From Spirochaeta africana DSM 8902 (GTDB lineage: Bacteria > Spirochaetota > Spirochaetia > DSM-27196 > DSM-8902): a stretch of 64,000 nt of DNA. The stretch lies in NCBI RefSeq assembly GCF_000242595.2, contig NC_017098.1:1302001-1366000 (forward strand), given 5' to 3'. The notes beneath the pieces were generated by a model that saw nothing but the letters and a program-made list of their open reading frames with translations, ran no database searches and was not told the origin of the DNA. Positions 9,226 through 17,862 of this stretch are shown piece after piece. How positions within the stretch are numbered: position 1 is the stretch's first letter; every line of letters starts with the position of its first letter. Position numbers and translations under genes: made by a program.

Positions 9226-10578
9226 TTACTGATTCGGCTGTACAACGTCCAGGTAGCCGGACTTTTTTCCCTTTTTGATCTTGGCCTTGGCCAGCAGGGC
9301 GTCCTGGGCCTTGCGTTCCTGCAGGTCCTGTTTCAGATAGGGCATCATCCCCTGTTTGGTAAAGTACTCTTTCAGCTCTTCCAGGCTGGTGCCGCTGCCC
9401 TCGGCCTGCTCCTTCAGCTCTTCCTCGAGTTCATCGTCGCTGACCTCGATTTTTTCTAGCTCGATGAGCTTCTGGGTAATCAGGCTGCGCTTCAGATTCT
9501 TCTCGGCAGCCGGGCGCCATTCCTCAAGCAGCTCGTCCTTGGTTTTACCCTGCATCTGCAGCAGCTGCAGGACCTGATCCTCGGCTGCCCGGAACTGGTG
9601 GACAAAGCGGTGCCAGGAGTTTTCCAGCTCGGCATCCAGCATCGATGCCGGTACCGGAATGGTGCTGTTCTCGACCAGGGTATCCATAACCTGATCAACC
9701 TTTATCTGTCGCAGCCGGGTCTCGAGGTTTTTCTCCAGACGGTTGCGAATATCCTTTTTCAGATCATCGATGGTTTCGTACTTCTCGCTGACATCCTGAG
9801 CAAGCTCATCATCGATCGCCGGCAGATCCTTTTCCTTTACCGCGGTGATTTCCACCTCTATGGTTCTGGTCTGACCGGCAAGCTCGCTGTGCTCATAATC
9901 CTCGGCAAAGGTTTTGGTTATCTTCTTGCTGTCGCCCTTCTTCAGTCCCGCGATGTCGCTGTCCAGCTGGTACAGGTTGTACCCGCTGCCGACAGTAAAG
10001 GTAAAATCCTCGCGACGCGTGTTTTCGGTCGGGGTGCCGTCTTCGTTCAGCTCCTGGTAATTCAGGGTAACGATATGCCCGTCCTTGATGGCCGCATTTT
10101 CTTTCTCGACAACTACCGCGTTCTGTTCCTGCAGCTGCTCAAGCTCGCGCTTCTCGTCATCCTTGCTGATGGAAACCTGCGGCTCCTCAACCTGGATGCC
10201 GTCGTACTCTCCGATGGTGATCTCGGGGAATACATCGTAGGTAACCGCAAAGGTCATATCGCTTTCCATGGAGAAGTCAGGCTCGTCAGTCAGGGTAGGG
10301 GTGCAGTACGGCAGAGGCTTTTCCTCTATCTCGTCGAACACCGATCGCAGGGCGTTCTCGAGGCTTTTTTGCGAAGCCTCATGGCGAATCGATTCGCCGA
10401 ACTTGCGCTCCAGAACGGCAGGCGGGACCTTACCCTTGCGGAAGCCCTTGATCTGGGCATTCCTGGCATATTCCTTCAACAGTGTGTCGTATTCGCTGCG
10501 TACAGCATCCTGTTCGACGGTAATGGTAAGCTTTACCGCGGAGTTATCGAGCTGCTCAATCTTTTTTTCTTTGACCAC
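9226..10578 (-). CDS. tig: Trigger factor, ribosome-associated chaperone and prolyl isomerase
   Basis: Binds nascent chains at the ribosome exit tunnel and has a peptidyl-prolyl isomerase domain. The ribosome-binding signature GFRKGKVP is at about residues 44-51; the central FKBP-like domain (GHIVTLNYQ...TVGSGYNL) and a long helical C-terminal domain follow. I place the start at a GTG (10578) with an AAGGAT site seven bases upstream, giving the normal 450 residues. The open frame continues 40 codons upstream, but those codons run through the terminator and tRNA-Gly and are not credible protein. It heads the tig-clpP-clpX-lon block. Confidence 0.95.
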   Translation of the reverse strand: MVKEKKIEQLDNSAVKLTITVEQDAVRSEYDTLLKEYARNAQIKGFRKGKVPPAVLERKFGESIRHEASQKSLENALRSVFDEIEEKPLPYCTPTLTDEPDFSMESDMTFAVTYDVFPEITIGEYDGIQVEEPQVSISKDDEKRELEQLQEQNAVVVEKENAAIKDGHIVTLNYQELNEDGTPTENTRREDFTFTVGSGYNLYQLDSDIAGLKKGDSKKITKTFAEDYEHSELAGQTRTIEVEITAVKEKDLPAIDDELAQDVSEKYETIDDLKKDIRNRLEKNLETRLRQIKVDQVMDTLVENSTIPVPASMLDAELENSWHRFVHQFRAAEDQVLQLLQMQGKTKDELLEEWRPAAEKNLKRSLITQKLIELEKIEVSDDELEEELKEQAEGSGTSLEELKEYFTKQGMMPYLKQDLQERKAQDALLAKAKIKKGKKSGYLDVVQPNQ

Positions 10579-10598
10579 AGGTACATCCTTGCAAATAG

Positions 10599-10604
10599 AG
10601 TATA
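10599..10604 (-). promoter_or_regulatory. -10 box of probable tig promoter
   Basis: TATACT on the minus strand directly follows the T-run of the tRNA operon terminator, 20 bases before the tig GTG. The -35 region (CTGGAT within the terminator stem) is weak. Confidence 0.4.
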
Positions 10605-10635
10605 AAAAAAGCGTACTGGACATCCAGTACGCTTT
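10604..10635 (-). terminator. Rho-independent terminator of the tRNA operon
   Basis: A perfect 12-bp stem AAAGCGTACTGG/CCAGTACGCTTT with a 4-base loop, followed on the minus strand by a run of T. It lies six bases after tRNA-Gly and separates the tRNA operon from tig. Confidence 0.85.
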
Positions 10636-10640
10636 AAAAG

Positions 10641-10712
10641 AGCGAGAGACGGGATTCGAACCCGCGACATCCACCTTGGCAAGGTGGAGCTCTACCACTG
10701 AGCTACTCTCGC
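10641..10712 (-). tRNA. tRNA-Gly (anticodon GCC)
   Basis: Complete cloverleaf: acceptor stem GCGAGAG/CTCTCGC, anticodon stem CCACC/GGTGG around loop TTGCCAA, T-loop GGTTCGAATCC. The CCA end is not encoded. Last gene of the five-tRNA operon. Confidence 0.95.
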
Positions 10713-10765
10713 AAGTTTAGAAAAGTTCATGCGCTGCACTTTCCAGTGCGTTTCTCCGAGAGAAG

Positions 10766-10847
10766 TGCGAGAGAAGGGACTTGAACCCCCACACCCGAAG
10801 GTACCAGATCCTAAATCTGGCGTGTCTACCAATTCCACCACTCTCGC
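10766..10847 (-). tRNA. tRNA-Leu (anticodon TAG)
   Basis: Class II tRNA with a long variable arm (TACCTTCGGGT). Acceptor GCGAGAG/CTCTCGC, anticodon stem CCAGA/TCTGG around TTTAGGA. CCA is not encoded; discriminator is A. Confidence 0.95.
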
Positions 10848-10958
10848 AATCAGCGCCTTCTGTCAAGCGCACTTGCATGGGCGACTATAGCGGATTCAAA
10901 AAAAACCGTCAAGCGGTTTCGAAAATGAATCGCGGCGATAGTGCCGTCTTTTCTGTCT

Positions 10959-11031
10959 TGAGCCGTGTAGGGATCGAACCTACGACCCGCAGATTAAGAG
11001 TCTGCTGCTCTGCCAGCTGAGCTAACGGCCC
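10959..11031 (-). tRNA. tRNA-Lys (anticodon CTT)
   Basis: Acceptor GGGCCGT/ACGGCTC (one G-T pair), anticodon stem GCAGA/TCTGC around CTCTTAA, T-arm GTAGGTTCGATCCCTAC. CCA is not encoded. Confidence 0.95.
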
Positions 11032-11036
11032 AAAAG

Positions 11037-11110
11037 TACACCCGGCAGGATTCGAACCTGCGACCCACGGATTCGAAGTCCGGCACTCTATCCAGCTGAG
11101 CTACGGGTGC
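11037..11110 (-). tRNA. tRNA-Arg (anticodon TCG)
   Basis: Acceptor GCACCCG/CGGGTGT, anticodon loop CTTCGAA with TCG at 34-36, T-arm GCAGGTTCGAATCCTGC. The outermost pair of the anticodon stem is mismatched (C/T). CCA is not encoded. Confidence 0.93.
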
Positions 11111-11116
11111 ACATCG

Positions 11117-11189
11117 GGTGGATGACGGGGCTCGAACCCGCAACAACCAGAACCACAATCTGGTGCTCTACCATTGAACTACATCCACC
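11117..11189 (-). tRNA. tRNA-His (anticodon GTG)
   Basis: Acceptor GTGGATG/CATCCAC with the extra G(-1) opposite C73 that is diagnostic of tRNA-His; anticodon stem CCAGA/TCTGG around TTGTGGT. First gene of the five-tRNA operon. Confidence 0.95.
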
Positions 11190-11200
11190 GTGTGGGCAGG

Positions 11201-11229
11201 AAAGTACCCCATAGTACCGATATTGTCAA
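11201..11229 (-). promoter_or_regulatory. Sigma-70 promoter of the tRNA operon
   Basis: Minus-strand TTGACA (11229-11224), exactly 17 bp, TACTTT (11206-11201). Predicted start near 11194, five bases before mature tRNA-His. The -35 box overlaps the rarA stop codon. Confidence 0.75.
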
Positions 11230-13478
11230 GACTGCGCCGCAAGAAAAACAAAGTTCATATGCCAGGTTATCGGGGTGTCGGTCAGTGTTGACTGCAGCAG
11301 CTCCCGCAGTGTTTTCAGCTGGCCGGGGTCCAGGTGACGCTGCAGGGCTGTAGAGAATCGGGATGGCTGATGCAGGCCAAGCCACCCCGCAATTACCTCG
11401 GCAGAGAGTACCCGCGGTTCGCTCACACGGTGCTGCTGTACCTCAACCGAGGTCCAGCCGCTGGCACGCATAAGGCTCTCCAGTGACTCGGGTGTCCAGT
11501 CGGTTCGCGGGTCGTCCGGGTCGCGGTACACCTCCTGCTCTGCAGCCTGCAGCCCGGCAAGCACCGCCTCGGGAACATCGCTATGGTGCTCCAGGAGCAG
11601 CCCTGACAGGGTAGACCCGGCGGCCGGATACAGTTCAGCCAGTACCAGTCGGGCGTCGGGCGCACAAAGCTCACGCAATCTGGCTGAAGCAGCAGCCTTG
11701 TCCTTTTGCTCGATCAGCAGGTTGAGGGCAGCAATCCTGTCACACGCGAACGGCAGCTGCTCCGGCAGCAGGCCGGTGACGTCGTCGGCAGGATCGTTAA
11801 CCGCGTCGGACGATCCTGCCGGGGCCGCCAGAATGAGCGGCCGATCAACCTCGGGGAGTTCGGCGGCCATGTGCTGCAGAAACTCCTGCTCGGTGCCGGT
11901 TCGCGGCAGGACGGCGACCCCGCCCTCGGGGCAGCTGCGTACCGCTTCACCCGCCAGAATCGGGGTATGACTGCCCAGCACCAGGATACGGTGGTGGCGC
12001 TGGGGAGACAGTTCAGCCCAGATGGTATCCCGCAGCTGGTGCAGGTGAGCAGCACCGCTGCGCAGCACGCGCTGGATCCAGGCCTCCCGGCCATCGTTCT
12101 TCGGTGAGTAGGTCAGTATCTCCGGAAAACTTCGGGAGGTGTGCAGCGAGAGCTGGATCTCCCGGCGCCGGTGTACCGATGTGTAGATCGAGCCCTCGTA
12201 TCCCTCGCGTCCGGGCTGGTAGAAGATCTTGCCCTTCAGGCCGGATGGCAGGTACTCCTGGGCAACCCAGTGCTCACGATAGGCATGCGGATAGCTGTAG
12301 CCCTGACCGTGTCCGAAGCAATGCTTGTCGCGACTGGGATCCTTGAGGTGATTGGGGACATCGAACTGAGCCTCATGTTCGACCGCCTTCAGGGCGTCGA
12401 AGTAGCCAAGGCTCGAGTTCGATTTTGGTGCGGTAGACAGATAGAGCACGGCGTGGGTCAGGAAATACTGCCCCTCCGGCATGCCGACCCGTTCAAAGGC
12501 CTGGGATGCGGCATTGACTATACTCAGCGCATGCGGGTCGGCCAGCCCGACATCCTCACAGGCCAGAATCAGCATACGCCGAAGGATGTAGCGGGGGTCT
12601 TCGCCGGCATACACCATGCGGCTCATCCAGTAGAGGGCAGCGTCCGGATCCGAGCCGCGCACGGACTTGATGAACGCACTGATGGTGTCGTAGTGGTAGT
12701 CGCCCTCGCGGTCATACAGCACAGCCTTGCGCTGGATGCTTTCCTCGGCAACCTGCAAGGTAACATGGATTGCCTCCCCGGCCTCGGGCGGGAAGTGGTC
12801 CGGTGTCGTCTCAACCGCCAGTTCAAGTGCCCCCAGCAGGGTGCGGGCATCGCCGTCGGCCACATGGACCAGGTGGTCAAGTGCCTCATCATCTATGGTT
12901 ACGCGATAGGTGCCGTAGCCGCGCTGTGGGTCGCTCAGTGCCTGCCGGGCTACCTGATGCAGCTGTGCGGTGTTGAGCGGCTGCAGCTGGAAGATGCGTG
13001 AGCGGCTTACCAGGGCCGAGTTCACGGCGAAATAGGGGTTCTCGGTCGTGGCGCCGATGAATATCACGGTGCCGTTTTCTACCCAGGGGAGCAAAGCATC
13101 CTGCTGCGACTTGTTCCAGCGGTGCACCTCGTCTACGAACAGGATGGTGCTGCGGTCATACATGCTGCGTACTTCCTTGGCTTGCTGGATCGCCGCACGT
13201 ACCTCGGCGACACCGCCGAGTACCGCGTTCAGTGAGGTGAAGGCGCGCTTGGTGGTATTGGCGATAACCCTGGCCAGGGTGGTCTTGCCGGTACCCGGCG
13301 GGCCGGAGAATATAACCGAGCTCAGACGATCGGCCTGAATCGCGCGACGCAGCAGGCGACCCTCGGCCAGGATGTGATCCTGTCCGATAAACTCATTCAG
13401 ATTGCGCGGACGCATTCGATCGGGCAGGGGGGCATGCCCGGACGGGCTGGAAAACAGGCTTGGCTCGGATGGCGACAT
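11226..13478 (-). CDS. rarA: RarA/MgsA replication-associated AAA+ ATPase fused to a methyltransferase-like domain
   Basis: Residues 1 to about 440 are a complete RarA/MgsA protein, a clamp-loader-like ATPase acting at stalled replication forks: PLPDRMRPRNLNEFIGQDH at the N-terminus, Walker [15 protein letters not shown] near 58-71, Walker B ILFVDEVHRW, sensor GATTENPYFAVN, and the RarA tetramerisation region (SYPHAYREHWVAQEYLP). The remaining 300 residues look like a Rossmann methyltransferase-type domain (ILVLGSHTPILAGEA, a second block RLRELCAPDARLVLAELYP and a terminal beta region) but the glycine loop is degenerate. RarA fusions of about this length are known in other bacteria, notably cyanobacteria. 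The ATG has no Shine-Dalgarno; TATAGT ends six bases upstream. Confidence 0.9.
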   Translation of the reverse strand: MSPSEPSLFSSPSGHAPLPDRMRPRNLNEFIGQDHILAEGRLLRRAIQADRLSSVIFSGPPGTGKTTLARVIANTTKRAFTSLNAVLGGVAEVRAAIQQAKEVRSMYDRSTILFVDEVHRWNKSQQDALLPWVENGTVIFIGATTENPYFAVNSALVSRSRIFQLQPLNTAQLHQVARQALSDPQRGYGTYRVTIDDEALDHLVHVADGDARTLLGALELAVETTPDHFPPEAGEAIHVTLQVAEESIQRKAVLYDREGDYHYDTISAFIKSVRGSDPDAALYWMSRMVYAGEDPRYILRRMLILACEDVGLADPHALSIVNAASQAFERVGMPEGQYFLTHAVLYLSTAPKSNSSLGYFDALKAVEHEAQFDVPNHLKDPSRDKHCFGHGQGYSYPHAYREHWVAQEYLPSGLKGKIFYQPGREGYEGSIYTSVHRRREIQLSLHTSRSFPEILTYSPKNDGREAWIQRVLRSGAAHLHQLRDTIWAELSPQRHHRILVLGSHTPILAGEAVRSCPEGGVAVLPRTGTEQEFLQHMAAELPEVDRPLILAAPAGSSDAVNDPADDVTGLLPEQLPFACDRIAALNLLIEQKDKAAASARLRELCAPDARLVLAELYPAAGSTLSGLLLEHHSDVPEAVLAGLQAAEQEVYRDPDDPRTDWTPESLESLMRASGWTSVEVQQHRVSEPRVLSAEVIAGWLGLHQPSRFSTALQRHLDPGQLKTLRELLQSTLTDTPITWHMNFVFLAAQS

Positions 13479-13484
13479 GCGTAA

Positions 13485-13514
13485 ACTATATCATAGTTGA
13501 AAAAAGACAGGCAA
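13485..13514 (-). promoter_or_regulatory. Putative leaderless promoter of rarA
   Basis: Minus-strand TTGCCT (13514-13509), 18 bp, TATAGT (13490-13485), then six bases to the ATG. Confidence 0.4.
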
Positions 13515-13563
13515 ATCCTGCAGTTCTGGACGTTCCCGGCGGTGTGGTATACCTTTGGTCGGT

Positions 13564-15537
13564 ATGAAGGTGCTTACTCTCTGGCTATGGATGCTGCTGG
13601 GCGCTGCCGGGTTCGTCTGTGGAACCGAACAATCGGTATCGCTGACCGATTTTGCGCAGGATCTGGGTTCCTCCCGAATCGTAATGGATGTTCTCGAGGC
13701 TGTTCAGCAGGAACGCCAGGCAGAATTCGAGCGGCGGTATGCAGATGCGGTCGATTTTTATTACCGGGATTCAGTTGATTATGCCCGGCTGCTGGCCCTT
13801 GAGCCAACCGCCGAGTATCAGCGAAATCTTGATCTGCTTACGCAGCAGCTGCTGCAGGAAATGCCGCGTCCGCAAACCGAGGCATATCGCACGCGGCTGG
13901 ATGCCCTGATTGAGCTGCAGGTACAGCTGGGGGTTCCCCGGCAGCTTGTCGACGGGGTTGTCGCCATACTGCAGCAGGTTGCCGCCAGCTCCTATTCGGC
14001 CGAGGATATCGAGGAATACTTTGCCGAGGTCGATCGTTTACGGGTAGAGGCTCCGCGATCCGACGATCTGCGCACCTGGCGGTTTTTGCTGGCGCAGGAT
14101 GTGTCACAGCAGCTGGTACAGATGCTTTCGCATTTCGGGCCGGAACTGCCGCTGGCTATGCAGAGGGTTGCTGCCGAACTGTCGCTGCTCGACCAGGATG
14201 CCGGTGCCCGGCTCGAGGCTCGGGCAGACTACCTGCAGCAATCCCGTCAGCGCGAGGATGCGGCCAGGGACTGGGTTGCCGGGCTGCTTGAGTCAGCCGC
14301 GGGGCTGCCGCTGCACGAGGCCGGGGACGCAGCTTCCGGTGATGCCGGTGATGCCTCGGTCAGCGACAGTTCAGCCGAGCGTTCTCAGCGAGATAGCCCG
14401 GCCGGCGACAGTTCAGCCGGGGATGACCCGTCGGCTGCATCGCGGGGATATGTGTTTTCGCCGGGGGACATTCCGGTTACGGTACAGGAGCTCGGGCGCA
14501 TGATGCGCCGTGATCCCCTGCTGGCGGTAGCGGTTTCTGCCTTCCGGCTGCAGCTGGATCCGCGGCTGCCGGAATACCAGTTCTTTACCAACGTACTGCG
14601 AACAGCCCTGGGATGTTTCGGATGCGGGTTCGATCTTGTCAGCCCGGGATCACCGCGCAGCAGTGCGCTGCTTGATCAGGAGTATCTCGCCGAGTATGAG
14701 CGCCGTTCTCATGGGCTGGAACGGGGGATCCGCTCCTTTCAGGAGCAGGCCGGACGTTCCTGGCGAACCGATCCTCATCAGCGAACCGAGCTAATGGGCA
14801 GTCGGCTGACTCAGCGCGAACTTGACCAGGAGGAGCGGGCCCCGGAAGTTGTGGCAGACACCTTGCGAGAGTGGGGGGATGGTGCCAGAATCCCCGGGGC
14901 ACGAATGGAGCAGCTGTCGGTTTTCGGATTGCCAGCCGGTGTGCTGCTTGTAGAACCGGATATGGAGTATCAGACCCGCCTTGAGCGTACTCGCGCCACC
15001 TGGCTGCAGGATGCTGATGTATGGGAAGAGCAGGATGCGGTTCCGCTGACCGTGCGCGGCTGGTTTCTGCTGCATGGGCTGGTGGTGATCCCGACCGATC
15101 CCGACAATCCGTTGTGGGACGCCGGGGCCGGTGAACTGGCTCGTGCTGCTGCCCGTGAGTACGCCCTGGCGGCGGATAACCTGGCCGAACATACGGTGTT
15201 CAGCGAGACCTTCAGACATATCCTGATGGTAGAGGCCGCAGTCCGAATGGTCGAGATGTGGCATGTCTGGCTGCAGGCCGAGCTTGATCGGGCACTGCAG
15301 ACAGCGGGGTTCTCTCATCCTGATGCCTTTCTGTGGTACGGTAAACTGCAGGAATTCCTGCAGCAGCTGGAAACAACGGTACAGGATGCCGAGGGCCTCC
15401 GCCGTGGATTGGTCGAGGTGGTACAGGCGCCGCTCCAGTGGGATGTTCATCAGGATCAGCCGTCGGCGGGAGACTGGGAAGATCTGTACTACCGGGTTGC
15501 TGCAGCACTCAACATGATCGAAGGGGGGCTGGAATGA
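13564..15537 (+). CDS. Secreted protein of unknown function
   Basis: A 657-residue protein that I do not recognise. It begins with a signal peptide (MKVLTLWLWMLLGAAGFVCG, cleavage likely near residue 20). The first half is helical and Gln/Leu/Glu-rich; residues about 255-300 are a low-complexity Ser/Asp/Ala/Gly linker with an imperfect repeat of GDSSAG type; the second half contains a conserved-looking segment with two cysteines (GCFGCGF near 353). The start is taken as ATG 13564; a TTG three codons upstream is also possible. A TATACC -10-like box lies ten bases before the ATG. It overlaps the downstream lipoprotein gene as ATGA, so the two probably act together in the periplasm or at the outer membrane. 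Confidence 0.55.
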   Translation: MKVLTLWLWMLLGAAGFVCGTEQSVSLTDFAQDLGSSRIVMDVLEAVQQERQAEFERRYADAVDFYYRDSVDYARLLALEPTAEYQRNLDLLTQQLLQEMPRPQTEAYRTRLDALIELQVQLGVPRQLVDGVVAILQQVAASSYSAEDIEEYFAEVDRLRVEAPRSDDLRTWRFLLAQDVSQQLVQMLSHFGPELPLAMQRVAAELSLLDQDAGARLEARADYLQQSRQREDAARDWVAGLLESAAGLPLHEAGDAASGDAGDASVSDSSAERSQRDSPAGDSSAGDDPSAASRGYVFSPGDIPVTVQELGRMMRRDPLLAVAVSAFRLQLDPRLPEYQFFTNVLRTALGCFGCGFDLVSPGSPRSSALLDQEYLAEYERRSHGLERGIRSFQEQAGRSWRTDPHQRTELMGSRLTQRELDQEERAPEVVADTLREWGDGARIPGARMEQLSVFGLPAGVLLVEPDMEYQTRLERTRATWLQDADVWEEQDAVPLTVRGWFLLHGLVVIPTDPDNPLWDAGAGELARAAAREYALAADNLAEHTVFSETFRHILMVEAAVRMVEMWHVWLQAELDRALQTAGFSHPDAFLWYGKLQEFLQQLETTVQDAEGLRRGLVEVVQAPLQWDVHQDQPSAGDWEDLYYRVAAALNMIEGGLE

Positions 15538-16505
15538 GGCACCATCTGTACATACTGTTTTTCCTGCTGTTTCTTGCTGTTGCGGGGTGTCAGCCCCGGG
15601 TCGAGGTTGCCGATACCAGCGACGACAGCGCTGTTGAGCCGACCGATGTCACTGAGCCCGGTGTGCACACCCCGGATCCGCAGCGGTTTGCTGCCGAAAC
15701 CGAACCGGTGGACTGGGGCAGATTGGAGCTTGAATCCGATCCCCTGTGGCAGAGCGATCTGGTGCATATCGGGGTGCTGCCGCCGGTGCTGGTCGAGACC
15801 GGTGAGCTGACCGTGGTTGTTCTGCAGGTTATGGATGGTGCCGCCGCTCTGGATGCAGCCAGCGGCGAGCTGCTGTGGGAGCTTGATGTGCCGCTGCTTC
15901 AGCTGATGTTGGATGAGGAATTCCGGCTGCGGGCCGTAAATACCAGCGGCTACGAGCTGCTGGTTGCACCATTCGCCGGCACCGTAGAGCAGGAGGTTTT
16001 TACTGGCTGGGATACCATGGTTGCCCCGGAGTCCTGGGTGGATCCACCGATTGTGCAGGCCCGGTTCCAGCAGCTGGGCATTCGGTATGATACCGCCGGA
16101 ACCAGTGCCTGGCGTGCAGCGCCGCGACCTGAACCGGCGGCTGATCAAACAGCGAGCGACCTGGATCAGGAGGATGCCAGCGGGTCCGCAGGGGTGCTGC
16201 TGGGGCAGCGTCCTTTACTCCTGCGACCGCGGGGTGAACCCGTCGAGTTTGTCTTCCATGTTGCTGCCGACGGCAGCTACGAGTTCTACACCTCCGGTTT
16301 TGCCGAGCAGCCGGTACTGTTGTCGGTGCAGGACCGCGACGGCCATGTGCTGGGAGAGAACCAGGATTACGGTGGGCTGTCGGACGGGTTTGCCGTCCGT
16401 CTGGAGCAGGGGCGGGTATACCGGGCGATCCTGCAGCCACTCCCGGAAACACCTGTGGATGCAGAGATCACCCTGCACACGGCGCTTCTGCGGGACGAGG
16501 GGTAA
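15534..16505 (+). CDS. Lipoprotein with C-terminal beta-sandwich domain
   Basis: A 323-residue predicted lipoprotein: the N-terminus MRHHLYILFFLLFLAVAGC has a clear lipobox ending at Cys19. The middle (about residues 75-160) contains strands such as LTVVVLQVMDGAAALDAASG and is unlike any family I can name. The last 100 residues (from LLLRPRGEPVEFVFHV, then GSYEFYTSG and SVQDRDGHVLGENQDYG) resemble pre-peptidase C-terminal (PPC) type beta-sandwich domains, which often bind partners or carbohydrate outside the cytoplasm. The open frame extends 32 codons further upstream, but the ATGA overlap with the preceding gene and the lipobox fix the start at 15534. Confidence 0.55.
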   Translation: MRHHLYILFFLLFLAVAGCQPRVEVADTSDDSAVEPTDVTEPGVHTPDPQRFAAETEPVDWGRLELESDPLWQSDLVHIGVLPPVLVETGELTVVVLQVMDGAAALDAASGELLWELDVPLLQLMLDEEFRLRAVNTSGYELLVAPFAGTVEQEVFTGWDTMVAPESWVDPPIVQARFQQLGIRYDTAGTSAWRAAPRPEPAADQTASDLDQEDASGSAGVLLGQRPLLLRPRGEPVEFVFHVAADGSYEFYTSGFAEQPVLLSVQDRDGHVLGENQDYGGLSDGFAVRLEQGRVYRAILQPLPETPVDAEITLHTALLRDEG

Positions 16506-16532
16506 ATCCGAGCCTGCCGGTCTGTCTTCCGG

Positions 16533-17666
16533 TCAGTCTGTCAGGCTGTGCAGGGTTCCGCGTACCTTTTCCAGTTCCAGCGCACGCTGTTCGCCCGCGG
16601 CGATCTCGCTGCGCAGATCCTCGATCTCTTTCTGCTGTGAGGCGATGTTCTGCTCGATGTGATGAATGCGTTTCTCCAGGTCCTGGCGACGGGCGTGCAG
16701 CTTCTTTAACTGGATTGCTGCCTCGAGTCGTTCAATCCGGGTCTGCTCCGATGCAACCTGGTCGGTAAGGGCCTGAATCCTGCCGACCAGATCATGCACA
16801 TCGGCCGGCGTCGGCTCTTCCCGTTGCTGCATATGGCGAAAACAGGCCTTGCCCAGCAGCACCAGCTGGGTGTCTATCGCCTTTTTCTGCTGACGATCCT
16901 GCAGTTCAAGTTCATCCAGCCGCCGCTGCGGCTGCCGCAGAGCACCCAGCTTCTGAAGACGACTGTCCAGCTCTGCAGTTTTTGCTGCCAGTTCCTGTTC
17001 CTGCCGCTCAAGCTCCCGGATCCCTTCCTGGGTGGTGTAGTAACCGGCTGCGGCGGCTTCCAGGTCGGGGTCGTTCAGGCGCGGCAGGACATCCTCGCGC
17101 AGCAAACGTTCACCAAGCAGCTCGGCGGCGGTATCCAGCTCACGCTGTTGTACCGCATGTCGTGCCTGCAGGGTTTTGGCCTGAATCCGGTTGCGAATGC
17201 GCCCGAGGCCGCTGCCCTCGGTGCGGAGGCGGTCAATCTCGCGGGCAGTGTCGGCCAGGCGGCGCGATGCCTCCCGCGGGGCGGCGAACAGCTCCTTGAG
17301 CGCGGCGTCGGTCAGCTCGCGATGTCCATATAATGATAACGCCTGTCTCCCCAGATGCCGGAATACCGGTCTGTTGTCTGCCTCAAGCTCCCTGATCCGG
17401 CGCGGAATCTCTTTACGGTGCTGTGCCAGTTCATCTTTGTGCGCCAGGGTGTCCTGGATCTCGGTAATGACCGCGTGGTGCTGCTGCTGTTCTGCCCGCG
17501 CCTGCCCGATGTCCCGGATTGCCTGACGGATTGATTCGGTGGTGTCCTCGGAATACGGGGAATCGACCGCTGCGGCGCCCAGATCTCGCCAGGCCTCCTC
17601 CAGCGACTGGGTAGCGGCATTGACGCTCTGGCGGGCCTGTTTGACTGATCGCTGCAGTTCGCGCAT
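16533..17666 (-). CDS. Coiled-coil protein of unknown function
   Basis: A 377-residue protein rich in Gln, Arg, Glu, Leu and Ala with long heptad-like stretches over nearly its whole length (for example about residues 1-130 and 200-360). There is no signal peptide or membrane segment, so it is probably cytoplasmic. No catalytic motif is seen and I cannot assign a function. The start at 17666 is set by a perfect AAGGAGG seven bases upstream; the open frame runs 46 codons further without a ribosome site. It converges with the lipoprotein gene (27-base gap) and diverges from the sugar transporter operon. Confidence 0.5.
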   Translation of the reverse strand: MRELQRSVKQARQSVNAATQSLEEAWRDLGAAAVDSPYSEDTTESIRQAIRDIGQARAEQQQHHAVITEIQDTLAHKDELAQHRKEIPRRIRELEADNRPVFRHLGRQALSLYGHRELTDAALKELFAAPREASRRLADTAREIDRLRTEGSGLGRIRNRIQAKTLQARHAVQQRELDTAAELLGERLLREDVLPRLNDPDLEAAAAGYYTTQEGIRELERQEQELAAKTAELDSRLQKLGALRQPQRRLDELELQDRQQKKAIDTQLVLLGKACFRHMQQREEPTPADVHDLVGRIQALTDQVASEQTRIERLEAAIQLKKLHARRQDLEKRIHHIEQNIASQQKEIEDLRSEIAAGEQRALELEKVRGTLHSLTD

Positions 17667-17822
17667 CTGTTGCCTCCTTGGTACTGGTACAAGTGTATTG
17701 AAGAGACAGATAAAAGGCAAAGGAGTTACCTTTTCGGCGTAAATCTGTTTCCAGTACGTAAGCCAGCCAGTCTGCCTGCTGCAGACCCGGCGAAAACTCC
17801 GCAAAAGCGGGCGATCTTTTCG

Positions 17823-17851
17823 TTGACAGTCTGTGGCGAACAGCGTAAGAT
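17823..17851 (+). promoter_or_regulatory. Sigma-70 promoter of the sugar ABC transporter operon
   Basis: TTGACA (17823-17828), 17 bp, TAAGAT (17846-17851). Predicted start near 17858. The same -35/-10 pair with identical spacing stands before the nucleoside lipoprotein gene at 58074. Confidence 0.8.
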
Positions 17852-17862
17852 TGGTGTAACCA

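Noticed and set aside
10579-10698. N-terminal extension of trigger factor by 40 codons
   Set aside because: The extension is the translation of tRNA-Gly and the terminator hairpin; the GTG at 10578 with AAGGAT gives the normal protein.
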